Origin: Orychophragmus violaceus
Taxonomy: Eukaryota > Streptophyta > Magnoliopsida > Brassicales > Brassicaceae
Direction of reading: 5' to 3'
DNA length: 64,000 nt
NCBI GenBank assembly: GCA_030180135.1
Contig: CM058238.1
Coordinates: 94,857,507 to 94,921,506, forward strand
The position numbers and the translations under genes are program-made. This document shows positions 45,639 through 59,093 of the stretch, piece after piece. The notes beneath the pieces are model-generated. The model saw only the letters and a list, made by a program, of their open reading frames with translations, was not told where the DNA came from and searched no databases. Each line of letters begins with the position of its first letter. The stretch's first letter is position 1.

Positions 45639-47993
45639 ATGGAAACTTGCATTTTGGCCTTAGAATCCTTTTCGGCGGTGCATCTGGTCAGGATAATCCA
45701 TCACGTCAGTCAGTATGGCCGAGATAGTCCTTCCCGTCAGTTCGTTTCCATCCTGTTAGTCAGTATGGCCGAGATAGTCCTTCATGTCAGTTATGGCCGA
45801 GATAGTCCTTCCCGTCATGGAAACTTGCATTTTGGCCTTAGAATCCTTCTCGGCGGTTCATCTGGTCAGGATAATCCATCCCGTTAGTCAGTATGGCCGA
45901 GATAGTCCTTCCCGTCAGTCCATTAGGAGGTTTTGGCCTTAGTATCCTTCCCCCGGTGGATAGAATCAGTTTATCCTATCCCGTCATTGTTTTTTCCACC
46001 AATTTCTTCACCAGACCTCTTTGTTATCCATTTGAGAGGTTTGGGTCTTGATAGTTTCAAAAAAACTTGAGTCAATTTTTTCGGGTCAAGGAACCTTGGT
46101 TCTCGGTAGGCTATAACCTTCCCACGGTGTATAGACGGGTTTTTCGGGTCATTTGTTTTCCACCAATTTCTTCACAAGACCTCTTTTATATCCCATTTTA
46201 AGGGTTTTGGTCATGATAGTTTCAAAAAAACTCGATCCAATTCTTCCTGGGTCACGGAAACTTGCATTTTGGCCTTAGAATCCTTCTCGGCGGTTCATCT
46301 GGTCAGGATAATCCATCCTGTTAGTCAGTATGGTCGAGATAGTCCTTCCCGCCAGTCCATTAGGAGGTTTTGGCCTTAGGATCCTTCCCCCCGGTGGATA
46401 TAATCAGTTTATCCTATCCCGTCATTGTTTTTTCCACTAATTTCTTCACCAGACCTCTTTGTTATCCATTTGAGAGGTTTGGGTCTTGATAGTTTCAAAA
46501 AAACTCGAGTCAATTTTTCGGGTCAAGGAACCTTGGTTCTCAGTAGGCTATAACCTTCCCACGGTGTATAGACGGGTTTTTCGGGTCATTTGTTTTCCAC
46601 CAATTTCTTCACCAGACCTCTTTTATATCCCATTTTAAGGGTTTTGGTCATGATAGTTTCAAAAAAACTCGATCCAATTCTTCCTGGGTCATGGAAACTT
46701 GCATTTTGGCCTTAGAATCCTTTCGGCGGTGCATCTGGTCAGGATAATCCATCACGTCAGTCAGTATAGCCGAGATAGTCCTTCCCGTCAGTTCGTTTCC
46801 ATCCCGTTAGTCAGTATGGCCGAGATAGTCCTTCATGTCAGTTATGGCCGAGATAGTCCTTCCCGTCATGGAAACTTGCATTTTGGCCTTAGAATCCTTC
46901 TCGGCGGTTCATCTGGTCAGGATAATCCATCCCGTTAGTCAGTATGGCCGAGATAGTCCTTCCCGTCAGTCCATTAGGAGGTTTTGGCCTTAGTATCCTT
47001 CCCCCGGTGGATAGAATCAGTTTATCTTATCCCGTCATTGTTTTTTCCACCAATTTCTTCACCAGACCTCTTTGTTATCCATTTGAGAGGTTTGGGTCTT
47101 GATAGTTTAAAAAAAAACTCGAGTCAATTTTTTCGGGTCAAGGAACCTTGGTTCTCGGTAGGCTATAACCTTCCCACGGTGTATAGACGGGTTTTTCGGG
47201 TCATTTGTTTTCCACCAATTTCTTCACCAGACCTCTTTTATATCCCATTTTAAGGGTTTTGGTCATGATAGTTTCAAAAAAACTCGATCCAATTCTTCCT
47301 GGGTCACGGAAACTTGCATTTTGGCCTTAGAATCCTTCTCGGCGGTGCATCTGGTCAGGATAATCCATCACGTCAGTCAGTATGGCCGAGATAGTCCTTC
47401 CCGTCAGTTCGTTTCCATCCCGTTAGTCAGTATGGCCGAGATAGTCCTTCACGTCAGTTATGGCCGAGATAGTCCTTCCCGTCATGGAAACTTGCATTTT
47501 GGCCTTAGAATCCTTCTCGGCGGTTCATCTGGTCAGGATAATCCACCCCGTTATTCAGTATGGCCGAGATAGTCCTTCCCGCCAGTCCATTAGGAGGTTT
47601 TGGCCTTAGGATCCTTCCCCCGGTGGATATAATCAGTTTATCCTATCCCGTCATTGTTTTTTCCACCAATTTCTTCACCAGACCTCTTTGTTATCCATTT
47701 GAGAGGTTTGGGTCTTAATAGTTTCAAAAAAACTAGAGTCAATTTTTTCGGGTCAAGGAACCTTGGTTCTCGGTAGGCTATAACCTTCCCACGGTGTATA
47801 GACGGGTTTTTCGGGTCATTTGTTTTCCACCAATTTCTTCACCAGACCTCTTTTATATCCCATTTTAAGGGTTTTGGTCATGATAGTTTCAAAAAAACTC
47901 GATCCAGTTCTTCCTGGGTCATGGAAACTTGCATTTTGGCCTTAGAATCCTTCTCGGCGGTGCATCTGGTCAGGATAATCCATCACGTCAGTC

Positions 47994-48139
47994 AGTATGG
48001 CCGAGATAGTCCTTCCCGTCAAATCGTTTCCATCCCGTTAGTCAATATGGCCGAGATGGTCCTTCCCGTGAGTTCGTTTCCATCCCGTTAGTCAGTATGG
48101 CCGAGATAGTCCTTCCCGTCAGTTCGTTTCCATCCTGTC
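47994..48139 (+). repeat. Triple 50-bp subrepeat (copy 4)
   Basis: Starts at 47994, 48044 and 48094. The second start reads AATATGG instead of AGTATGG. It lies in the first copy of the 3.89-kb tandem block. Confidence 0.9.
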
Positions 48140-51100
48140 AGTCCATTAGGAGGTTTTGGCCTTAGGATCCTTCCCCCGGTGGATAGAATCAGTTTATCCT
48201 ATCCCGTCATTGTTTTTTCCACCAATTTCTTCACCAGACCTCTTTGTTATCCATTTGAGAGGTTTGGGTCTTGATAGTTTCAAAAAAACTCGAGTCAATT
48301 TTTTTCGGGTCAAGGAACCTTGGTTCTCGGTAGGCTATAACCTTCCCACGGTGTATAGACGGGCTTTTCGGGTCATTTGTTTTCCACCAATTTCTTCACC
48401 AGACCTCTTTTATATCCCATTTTAAGGGTTTTGGTCATGATAGTTTCAAAAAAACTCGATCCAATTCTTCCTGGGTCATGGAAACTTGCATTTTGGCCTT
48501 AGAATCCTTCTCGGCGGTGCATCTGGTCAGGATAATCCATCCCGTTAGTCAGTATGGCCGAGATAGTCCTTCCCGTCAGTCCATTAGGAGGTTTTGGCCT
48601 TAGGATCCTTCCCCCGGTGGATAGAATCAGTTTATCCTATCCATTCATTGTTTTTTCCACCAATTTCTTCACCAGACCTCTTTGTTATCCATTTGAGAGG
48701 TTTGGGTCTTGATAGTTTCAAAAAAACTCGAGTCAATTTTTCCGGGTCAAGGAACCTTGGTTCTCGGTAGGCTATAACCTTCCCACGGTGTATAGACGGG
48801 TTTTTCGGTTCATTTGTTTTCCACCAATTTCTTCACCAGACCTCTTTTATATCCCATTTTAAGGGTTTTGGTCATGATAGTTTCAAAAAAACTCGATCCA
48901 ATTCTTCCTGGGTCATGGAAACTTGCATTTTGGCCTTAGAATCCTTCTCGGCGGTGCATCTGGTCAGGATAATCCATTACGTCAGTCAGTATGGCCGAGA
49001 TAGTCCTTCCCGTCAGTTCGTTTCCATCCCGTTAGTCAGTATGGCCGAGATAGTCCTTCACGTCAGTTATGGCCGAGATAGTCCTTCCCGTCATGGAAAC
49101 TTGCATTTTGGCCTTAGAATCCTTCTCGGCGGTTCATCTGGTCAGGATAATCCATCCCGTTAGTCAGTATGGCCGAGATAGTCCTTCCCGTCAGTCCATT
49201 AGGAGGTTTTGGCCTTAGGATCCTTCCCCCGGTGGATAGAATCAGTTTATCCTATCCATTCATTGTTTTTTCCACCAATTTCTTCACCAGACCTCTTTGT
49301 TATCCATTTGAGAGGTTTGGGTCTTGATAGTTTCAAAAAAACTCGAGTCAATTTTTTCGGGTCAAGGAACCTTGGTTCTCGGTAGGCTATACCTTCCCAC
49401 AGTGTATAGACGGGTTTTTCGGGTCATTTGTTTTCCACCAATTTCTTCACCAGACCTCTTTTATATCCCATTTAAAGGGTTTTGGTCATGATAGTTTCAA
49501 AAAAACTCGATCTAATTCTTCCTGGGTCATGGAAACTTGCATTTTGGCCTTAGAATCCTTTTCGGCGGTGCATCTGGTCAGGATAATCCATCACGTCAGT
49601 CAGTATGGCCGAGATAGTCCTTCCCGTCAGTTCGTTTCCATCCCGTTAGTCAGTATGGCCGAGATAGTCCTTCATGTCAGTTATGGCCGAGATAGTCCTT
49701 CCCGTCATGGAAACTTGCATTTTGGCCTTAGAATCCTTCTCGGCGGTTCATCTGGTCAGGATAATCCATCCCGTTAGTCAGTATGGCCGAGATAGTCCTT
49801 CCCGTCAGTCCATTAGGAGGTTTTGGCCTTAGTATCCTTCCCCCGGTGGATAGAATCAGTTTATCCTATCCCGTCATTGTTTTTTCCACCAATTTCTTCA
49901 CCAGACCTCTTTGTTATCCATTTGAGAGGTTTGGGTCTTGATAGTTTCAAAAAAACTTGAGTCAATTTTTTCGGGTCAAGGAACCTTGGTTCTCGGTAGG
50001 CTATAAACTTCCCACGGTGTATAGACGGGTTTTTCGGGTCATTTGTTTTCCACCAATTTCTTCACAAGACCTCTTTTATATCCCATTTTAAGGGTTTTGG
50101 TCATGATAGTTTCAAAAAAACTCGATCCAATTCTTCCTGGGTCACGGAAACTTGCATTTTGGCCTTAGAATCCTTCTCGGCGGTTCATCTGGTCAGGATA
50201 ATCCATCCTGTTAGTCAGTATGGTCGAGATAGTCCTTCCCGCCAGTCCATTAGGAGGTTTTGGCCTTAGGATCCTTCCCCCGGTGGATATAATCAGTTTA
50301 TCCTATCCCGTCATTGTTTTTTCCACTAATTTCTTCACCAGACCTCTTTGTTATCCATTTGAGAGGTTTGGGTCTTGATAGTTTCAAAAAAACTCGAGTC
50401 AATTTTTCGGGTCAAGGAACCTTGGTTCTCAGTAGGCTATAACCTTCCCACGGTGTATAGACGGGTTTTTCGGGTCATTTGTTTTCCACCAATTTCTTCA
50501 CCAGACCTCTTTTATATCCCATTTTAAGGGTTTTGGTCATGATAGTTTCAAAAAAACTCGATCCAATTCTTCCTGGGTCATGGAAACTTGCATTTTGGCC
50601 TTAGAATCCTTTCGGCGGTGCATCTGGTCAGGATAATCCATCACGTCAGTCAGTATAGCCGAGATAGTCCTTCCCGTCAGTTCGTTTCCATCCCGTTAGT
50701 CAGTATGGCCGAGATAGTCCTTCATGTCAGTTATGGCCGAGATAGTCCTTCCCGTCATGGAAACTTGCATTTTGGCCTTAGAATCCTTCTCGGTGGTTCA
50801 TCTGGTCAGGATAATCCATCCCGTTAGTCAGTATGGCCGAGATAGTCCTTCCCGTCAGTCCATTAGGAGGTTTTGGCCTTAGTATCCTTCCCCCGGTGGA
50901 TAGAATCAGTTTATCTTATCCCGTCATTGTTTTTTCCACCAATTTCTTCACCAGACCTCTTTGTTATCCATTTGAGAGGTTTGGGTCTTGATAGTTTAAA
51001 AAAAACTCGAGTCAATTTTTTCGGGTCAAGGAACCTTGGTTCTCGGTAGGCTATAACCTTCCCACGGTGTATAGACGGGTTTTTCGGGTCATTTGTTTTC

Positions 51101-51881
51101 CACCAATTTCTTCACCAGACCTCTTTTATATCCCATTTTAAGGGTTTTGGTCATGATAGTTTCAAAAAAACTCGATCCAATTCTTCCTGGGTCACGGAAA
51201 CTTGCATTTTGGCCTTAGAATCCTTCTCGGCGGTGCATCTGGTCAGGATAATCCATCACGTCAGTCAGTATGGCCGAGATAGTCCTTCCCGTCAGTTCGT
51301 TTCCATCCCGTTAGTCAGTATGGCCGAGATAGTCCTTCACGTCAGTTATGGCCGAGATAGTCCTTCCCGTCATGGAAACTTGCATTTTGGCCTTAGAATC
51401 CTTCTCGGCGGTTCATCTGGTCAGGATAATCCACCCCGTTATTCAGTATGGCCGAGATAGTCCTTCCCGCCAGTCCATTAGGAGGTTTTGGCCTTAGGAT
51501 CCTTCCCCCGGTGGATATAATCAGTTTATCCTATCCCGTCATTGTTTTTTCCACCAATTTCTTCACCAGACCTCTTTGTTATCCATTTGAGAGGTTTGGG
51601 TCTTAATAGTTTCAAAAAAACTAGAGTCAATTTTTTCGGGTCAAGGAACCTTGGTTCTCGGTAGGCTATAACCTTCCCACGGTGTATAGACGGGTTTTTC
51701 GGGTCATTTGTTTTCCACCAATTTCTTCACCAGACCTCTTTTATATCCCATTTTAAGGGTTTTGGTCATGATAGTTTCAAAAAAACTCGATCCAGTTCTT
51801 CCTGGGTCATGGAAACTTGCATTTTGGCCTTAGAATCCTTCTCGGCGGTGCATCTGGTCAGGATAATCCATCACGTTAGTC

Positions 51882-52027
51882 AGTATGGCCGAGATATTCC
51901 TTCCCGTCAAATCGTTTCCATCCCGTTAGTCAGTATGGCCGAGATGGTCCTTCCCGTGAGTTCGTTTCCATCCCGTTAGTCAGTATGGCCGAGATAGTCC
52001 TTCCCGTCAGTTCGTTTCCATCCCGTC
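51882..52027 (+). repeat. Triple 50-bp subrepeat (copy 5)
   Basis: Starts at 51882, 51932 and 51982. It is the counterpart of copy 4, 3888 bp downstream, with private changes (CACGTTAG before it and GAGATATTCC in the first subrepeat). Confidence 0.9.
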
Positions 52028-53068
52028 AGTCCATTAGGAGGTTTTGGCCTTAGGATCCTTCCCCCGGTGGATAGAATCAGTTTATCCTATCCCGTCATTG
52101 TTTTTTCCACCAATTTCTTCACCAGACCTCTTTGTTTTCCATTTGAGAGGTTTGGGTCTTGATAGTTTCAAAAAAACTCGAGTCAATTTTTTTCGGGTCA
52201 AGGAACCTTGGTTCTCGGTAGGCTATAACCTTCCCACGGTGTATAGACGGGTTTTTCGGGTCATTTGTTTTCCACCAATTTCTTCACCAGACCTCTTTTA
52301 TATCCCATTTTAAGGGTTTTGGTCATGATAGTTTCAAAAAAACTCGATCCAATTCTTCCTGGGTCATGGAAACTTGCATTTTGGCCTTAGAATCCTTCTC
52401 GGCGGTGCATCTGGTCAGGATAATCCATCCCGTTAGTCAGTATGGCCGAGATAGTCCTTCCCGTCAGTCCATTAGGAGGTTTTGGCCTTAGGATCCTTCC
52501 CCCGGTGGATAGAATCAGTTTATCCTATCCAGTCATTGTTTTTTCCACCAATTTCTTCACCAGACCTCTTTGTTATCCATTTGAGAGGTTTGGGTCTTGA
52601 TAGTTTCAAAAAAACTCGAGTCAATTTTTCCGGGTCAAGGAACCTTGGTTCTCGGTAGGCTATAACCTTCCCACGGTGTATAGAAGGGTTTTTCGGTTCA
52701 TTTGTTTTCCACCAATTTCTTCACCAGACCTCTTTTATATCCCATTTTAAGGGTTTTGGTCATGATAGTTTCAAAAAAACTCGATCCAATTCTTCCTGGG
52801 TCATGGAAACTTGCATTTTGGCCTTAGAATCCTTCTCGGCGGTGCATCTGGTCAGGATAATCCATTACGTCAGTCACTATGGCCGAGATAGTCCTTCCCG
52901 TCAGTTCGTTTCCATCCCGTTAGTCAGTATGGCCGAGATAGTCCTTCACGTCAGTTATGGCCGAGATAGTCCTTCCCGTCATGGAAACTTGCATTTTGGC
53001 CTTAGAATCCTTCTCGGCGGTTCATCTGGTCAGGATAATCCATCCCGTTAGTCAGTATGGCCGAGATA

Positions 53069-55239
53069 GTCCTTCCCGCCAGTCCATTAGGAGGTTTTGG
53101 CCTTAGGATCCTTCCCCCGGTGGATATAATCAGTTTATCCTATCCCGTCATTGTTTTTTCCACCAATTTCTTCACCAGACCTCTTTGTTATCCATTTGAG
53201 AGGTTTGGGTCTTGATAGTTTCAAAAAAACTCGAGTCAATTTTTTCGGGTCAAGGAACCTTGGTTCTCGGTAGGCTATAGCCTTCCCACGGTGTATAGAC
53301 GGGTTTTTCAGGTCATTTGTTTTCCACCAATTTGTTCACCAGACCTCTTTTATATCCCATTTTAAGGGTTTTGGTCATGATAGTTTCAAAAAAACTCGAT
53401 CCAATTCTTCATGGGTCACGGAAACTTGCATTTTGGCCTTAGAATCCTTCTCGGCGGTGCATCTGGTCAGGATAATCCATCCCGTTAGTCAGTATGGCCG
53501 AGATTGTCCTTCCCGTCAGTCCATTAGGAGTTTTGGCCTTAGGATCCTTCCCCCTGTGGATAGAATCAGTTTATCCTATCCCGTCATTGTTTTTTACACC
53601 AATTTCTTCACCAGACCTCTTTGTTATCCATTTGAGAGGTTTGGGTCTTGATAGTTTCAAAAAAACTCGAGTCAATTTTTTCGGGTCAAGGAACCTTGGT
53701 TCTCGGTAGGCTATAACCTTCCCACAGTGTATAGACGGGTTTTTCGGGTCATTTGTTTTCCACCAATTTCTTCACCATACCTCTTTTATATCCCATTTTA
53801 AGGGGTTTGGTCATGATAGTTTCAAAAAAACTCGATCCAATTCTTCCTGGGTCATGGAAACTTGCATTTTGGCCTTAGAATCCTTCTCGGCGGTGCATCT
53901 GGTCAGGATAATCCATCACGTCAGTCAGTATGGCCGAGATAGTCCTTCCCGTCAGTTCGTTTCCATCCCGTTAGTCAGTATGGCCGAGATAGTCCTTCAG
54001 GTCAGTTATGGCCGAGATAGTCCTTCCCGTCATGGAAACTTGCATTTTGGCCTTAGAATCCTTCTCGGCGGTTCATCTGGTCAGGATAATCCATCCCGTT
54101 AGTCAGTATGGCCGAGATAGTCCTTCCCGCCAGTCCATTAGGAGGTTTTGGCCTTAGGATCCTTCCCCCGGTGGATATAATCAGTTTATCCTATCCCGTC
54201 ATTATTTTTTCCACCAATTTCTTCACCAGACCTCTTTGTTATCCATTTGAGAGGTTTGGGTCTTGATAGTTTCAAAAAAACTCGAGTCAATTTTTTCGGG
54301 CCAAGGAACCTTGGTTCTCGGTAGGCTATAACCTTCCCACGGTGTATAGACGGGTTTTTCGGATCATTTGTTTTCCACCAATTTCTTCACCAGACCTCTT
54401 TTATATCCCATTTTAAGGGTTTTGGTCATGATAGTTTCAAAAAAACTCGATACAATTCTTCCTGGGTCACGGAAACTTGCATTTTGGCCTTAGAATCCTT
54501 CTCGGCGGTGCATCTGGTCAGGATAATCCATCCCGTTAGTCAGTATGGCCGAGATTGTCCTTCCCGTCAGTCCATTAGGAGGTTTTGGCCTTAGGATCCT
54601 TCCCCCGGTGGATAGAATCAGTTTATCCTATCCCGTCATTGTTTTTTACACCAATTTCTTCACCAGACCTCTTTGTTATCCATTTGAGAGGTTTGGGTCT
54701 TGATAGTTTCAAAAAAACTCGAGTCAATTTTTTCGGGTCAAGGAACCTTGGTTCTCGGTAGGCTATAACCTTCCCACGGTGTATAGACGGGTTTTTCGGG
54801 TCATTTGTTTTCCACCAATTTCTTCACCAAACCTCTTTTATATCCCATTTTAAGGGTTTTGGTCATGATAGTTTCAAAAAAAACTCGATCCAATTCTTCC
54901 TGGGTCATGGAAACTTGCATTTTGGCCTTAGAATCCTTCTCGGCGGTGCATCTGGTCAGGATAATCCATCCCGTTAGTCAGTATGGCCGAGATAGTCCTT
55001 CCCGTCAGTCCATTAGGAGGTTTTGGCCTTAGGATCCTTCCCCCGGTGGATAGAATCAGTTTATCCTATCCCGTCATTGTTTTTTCCACCAATTTCTTCA
55101 CCAGACCTCTTTGTTATCCATTTGAGAGGTTTGGGTCTTGATAGTTTCTAAAAAACTCGAGTCAATTTTTTCGGGTCAAGGAACCTTGGTTCTCGGTAGG
55201 CTATAACCTTCCCACGGTGTATAGACGGGTTTTTCGGGT
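53069..55239 (+). repeat. Satellite segment after the 3.89-kb duplication
   Basis: 437-bp units and one long unit (53854). The stretch 53400-53760 shares CTTCATGGGTCACGG and CCCCCTGTGG with 63600-63960 near the end of the window. A 1-bp deletion (TTAGGAGTTTTGG) is at about 53530. Confidence 0.8.
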
Positions 55240-58200
55240 CATTTGTTTTCCACCAATTTCTTCACCAGACCTCTTTTATATCCCATTTTAAGGGTTTTGG
55301 TCATGATAGTTTCAAAAAAACTCGATCCAATTCTTCCTGGGTCACGGAAACTTGCATTTTGGCCTTAGAATCCTTCTCGGCGGTGCATCTGGTCAGGATA
55401 ATCCATCCCGTTAGTCAGTATGGCCGAGATTGTCCTTCCCGTCAGTCCATTAGGAGGTTTTGGCCTTAGGATCCTTCCCCCGGTGGATAGAATCAGTTTA
55501 TCCTATCCCGTCATTGTTTTTTACACCAATTTCTTCACCAGACCTCTTTGTTATCCATTTGAGAGGTTTGGGTCTTGATAGTTTCAAAAAAACTCGAGTC
55601 AATTTTTTCGGGTCAAGGAACCTTGGTTCTCGGTAGGCTATAACCTTCCCACAGTGTATAGACGGGTTTTTCGGGTCATTTGTTTTCCACCAATTTCTTC
55701 ACCAGACCTCTTTTATATCCCATTTTAAGGGTTTTGGTCATGATAGTTTCAAAAAAAACTCGATCCAATTCTTCCTGGGTCATGGAAACTTGCATTTTGG
55801 CCTTAGAATCCTTCTCGGCGGTGCATCTGGTCAGGATAATCCATCCCGTTAGTCAGTATGGCCGAGATAGTCCTTCCCGTCAGTCCATTAGGAGGTTTTG
55901 GCCTTAGGATCCTTCCCCCGGTGGATAGAATCAGTTTATCCTATCCCGTCATTGTTTTTTCCACCAATTTCTTCACCAGACCTCTTTGTTATCCATTTGA
56001 GAGGTTTGGGTCTTGATAGTTTCAAAAAAACTCGAGTCAATTTTTTCGGGTCAAGGAACCTTGGTTCTCGGTAGGCTATAACCTTCCCACGGTGTATAGA
56101 CGGGTTTTTCGGGTCATTTGTTTTCCACCAATTTCTTCACCAGACCTCTTTTATATCCCATTTTAAGGGTTTTGGTCATGATAGTTTCAAAAAAACTCGA
56201 TCCAATTCTTCCTGGGTCATGGAAACTTGCATTTTGGCCTTAGAATCCTTTTCGGCGGTGCATCTGGTCAGGATAATCCATCACGTCAGTCAGTATGGCC
56301 GAGATAGTCCTTCCCGTCAGTTCGTTTCCATCCCGTTAGTCAGTATGGCCGAGATAGTCCTTCATGTCAGTTATGGCCGAGATAGTCCTTCCCGTCATGG
56401 AAACTTGCATTTTGGCCTTAGAATCCTTCTCGGCGGTTCATCTGGTCAGGATAATCCATCCCGTTAGTCAGTATGGCCGAGATAGTCCTTCCCGTCAGTC
56501 CATTAGGAGATTTTGGCCTTAGTATCCTTCCCCTGGTGGATAGAATCAGTTTATCCTATCCCGTCATTGTTTTTTCCACCAATTTCTTCACCAGACCTCT
56601 TTGTTATCCATTTGAGAGGTTTGGGTCTTGATAGTTTCAAAAAAACTCGAGTCAATTTTTTCGGGTCAAGGAACCTTGGTTCTCGGTAGGCTATAACCTT
56701 CCCACGGTGTATAGACGGGTTTTTCGGGTCATTTGTTTTCCACCAATTTCTTCACCAGACCTCTTTTATATCCCATTTGAAGGGTTTTGGTCATGATAGT
56801 TTCAAAAAAACTCGATCCAATTCTTCCTGGGTCACGGAAACTTGCATTTTGGCCTTAGAATCCTTCTCGGCGGTTCATCTGGTCAGGATAATCCATCCCG
56901 TTAGTCAGTATGGCCGAGATAGTCCTTCCCGCCAGTCCATTAGGAGGTTTTGGCCTTAGGATCCTTCCCCCGGTGGATATAATCAGTTTATCCTATCCCG
57001 TCATTGTTTTTTCCACCAATTTCTTCACCAGACCTCTTTGTTATCCATTTGAGAGGTTTGGGTCTTGATAATTTCAAAAAAACTCGAGTCAATTTTTTCG
57101 GGTCAAGGAACCTTGGTTCTCGGTAGGCTATAACCTTCCCACGGTGTATAGACGGGTTTTTCGGGTCATTTGTTTTCCACCAATTTCTTCACCAGACCTC
57201 TTTTATATCCCATTTTAAGGGTTTTGGTCATGATAGTTTCAAAAAAACTCGATCCAATTCTTCCTGGGTCACGGAAACTTGCATTTTGGCCTTAGAATCC
57301 TTCTCGGCGGTGCATCTGGTCAGGATAATCCATCCCGTTAGTCAGTATGGCCGAGATTGTCCTTCCCGTCAGTCCATTAGGAGGTTTTGGCCTTAGGATC
57401 CTTCCCCCGGTGGATAGAATCAGTTTATCCTATCCCGTCATTGTTTTTTACACCAATTTCTTCACCAGACCTCTTTGTTATCCATTTGAGAGGTTTGGGT
57501 CTTGATAGTTTCAAAAAAACTCGAGTCAATTTTTTCGGGTCAAGGAACCTTGGTTCTCGGTAGGCTATAACCTTCCCACAGTGTATAGACGGGTTTTTCG
57601 GGTCATTTGTTTTCCACCAATTTCTTCACCAGACCTCTTTTATATCCCATTTTAAGGGTTTTGGTCATGATAGTTTCAAAAAAAACTCGATCCAATTCTT
57701 CCTGGGTCATGGAAACTTGCATTTTGGCCTTAGAATCCTTCTCGGCGGTGCATCTGGTCAGGATAATCCATCCCGTTAGTCAGTATGGCCGAGATAGTCC
57801 TTCCCGTCAGTCCATTAGGAGGTTTTGGCCTTAGGATCCTTCCCCCGGTGGATAGAATCAGTTTATCCTATCCCGTCATTGTTTTTTCCACCAATTTCTT
57901 CACCAGACCTCTTTGTTATCCATTTGAGAGGTTTGGGTCTTGATAGTTTCAAAAAAACTCGAGTCAATTTTTTCGGGTCAAGGAACCTTGGTTCTCGGTA
58001 GGCTATAACCTTCCCACGGTGTATAGACGGGTTTTTCGGGTCATTTGTTTTCTACCAATTTCTTCACCAGACCTCTTTTATATCCCATTTTAAGGGTTTT
58101 GGTCATGATAGTTTCAAAAAAACTCGATCCAATTCTTCCTGGGTCATGGAAACTTGCATTTTGGCCTTAGAATCCTTTTCGGCGGTGCATCTGGTCAGGA

Positions 58201-59093
58201 TAATCCATCACGTCAGTCAGTATGGCCGAGATAGTCCTTCCCGTCAGTTCGTTTCCATCCCGTTAGTCAGTATGGCCGAGATAGTCCTTCATGTCAGTTA
58301 TGGCCGAGATAGTCCTTCCCGTCATGGAAACTTGCATTTTGGCCTTAGAATCCTTCTCGGCGGTTCATCTGGTCAGGATAATCCATCCCGTTAGTCAGTA
58401 TGGCCGAGATAGTCCTTCCCGTCAGTCCATTAGGAGGTTTTGGCCTTAGTATCCTTCCCCCGGTGGATAGAATCAGTTTATCCTATCCCGTCATTGTTTT
58501 TTCCACCAATTTCTTCACCAGACCTCTTTGTTATCCATTTGAGAGGTTTGGGTCTTGATAGTTTCAAAAAAACTCGAGTCAATTTTTTCGGGTCAAGGAA
58601 CCTTGGTTCTCGGTAGGCTATAACCTTCCCACGGTGTATAGACGGGTTTTTCGGGTCATTTGTTTTCCACCAATTTCTTCACCAGACCTCTTTTATATCC
58701 CATTTGAAGGGTTTTGGTCATGATAGTTTCAAAAAAACTCGATCCAATTCTTCCTGGGTCACGGAAACTTGCATTTTGGCCTTAGAATCCTTCTCGGCGG
58801 TTCATCTGGTCAGGATAATCCATCCCGTTAGTCAGTATGGCCGAGATAGTCCTTCCCGCCAGTCCATTAGGAGGTTTTGGCCTTAGGATCCTTCCCCCGG
58901 TGGATATAATCAGTTTATCCTATCCCGTCATTGTTTTTTCCACCAATTTCTTCACCAGACCTCTTTGTTATCCATTTGAGAGGTTTGGGTCTTGATAGTT
59001 TCAAAAAAACTCGAGTCAATTTTTTCGGGTCAAGGAACCTTGGTTCTCGGTAGGCTATAACCTTCCCACGGTGTATAGACGGGTTTTTCGGGT
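55240..59093 (+). repeat. 1927-bp higher-order repeat, two tandem copies
   Basis: Recurring landmarks at 1927 bp: frames at 55680/57607, long units at 56219/58146, and a private CATTTGAAGGG variant at 56777/58704. A third, more diverged long unit follows at 60072, 1926 bp on. The same 1927-bp spacing separates the long units at 13033 and 14960. Confidence 0.85.

Larger units (their letters stand above)
45639..53068 (+). repeat. 3.89-kb tandem duplication of a multi-unit block
   Basis: Five successive landmarks recur with near-constant spacing: 45639/49529, 46699/50588, 47321/51209, 48156/52044 and 48915/52803 (3890, 3889, 3888, 3888, 3888 bp). Shared private variants include the 1-bp-short AATCCTTTCGGCGG with TATAGCCGAG, AAGTATGGTCGAG-type changes, GTTTAAAAAAAA, and a TATCC variant before TCATTG. 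The copies diverge just after 49180 (CCCGTCAG) and 53068 (CCCGCCAG). Confidence 0.88.
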
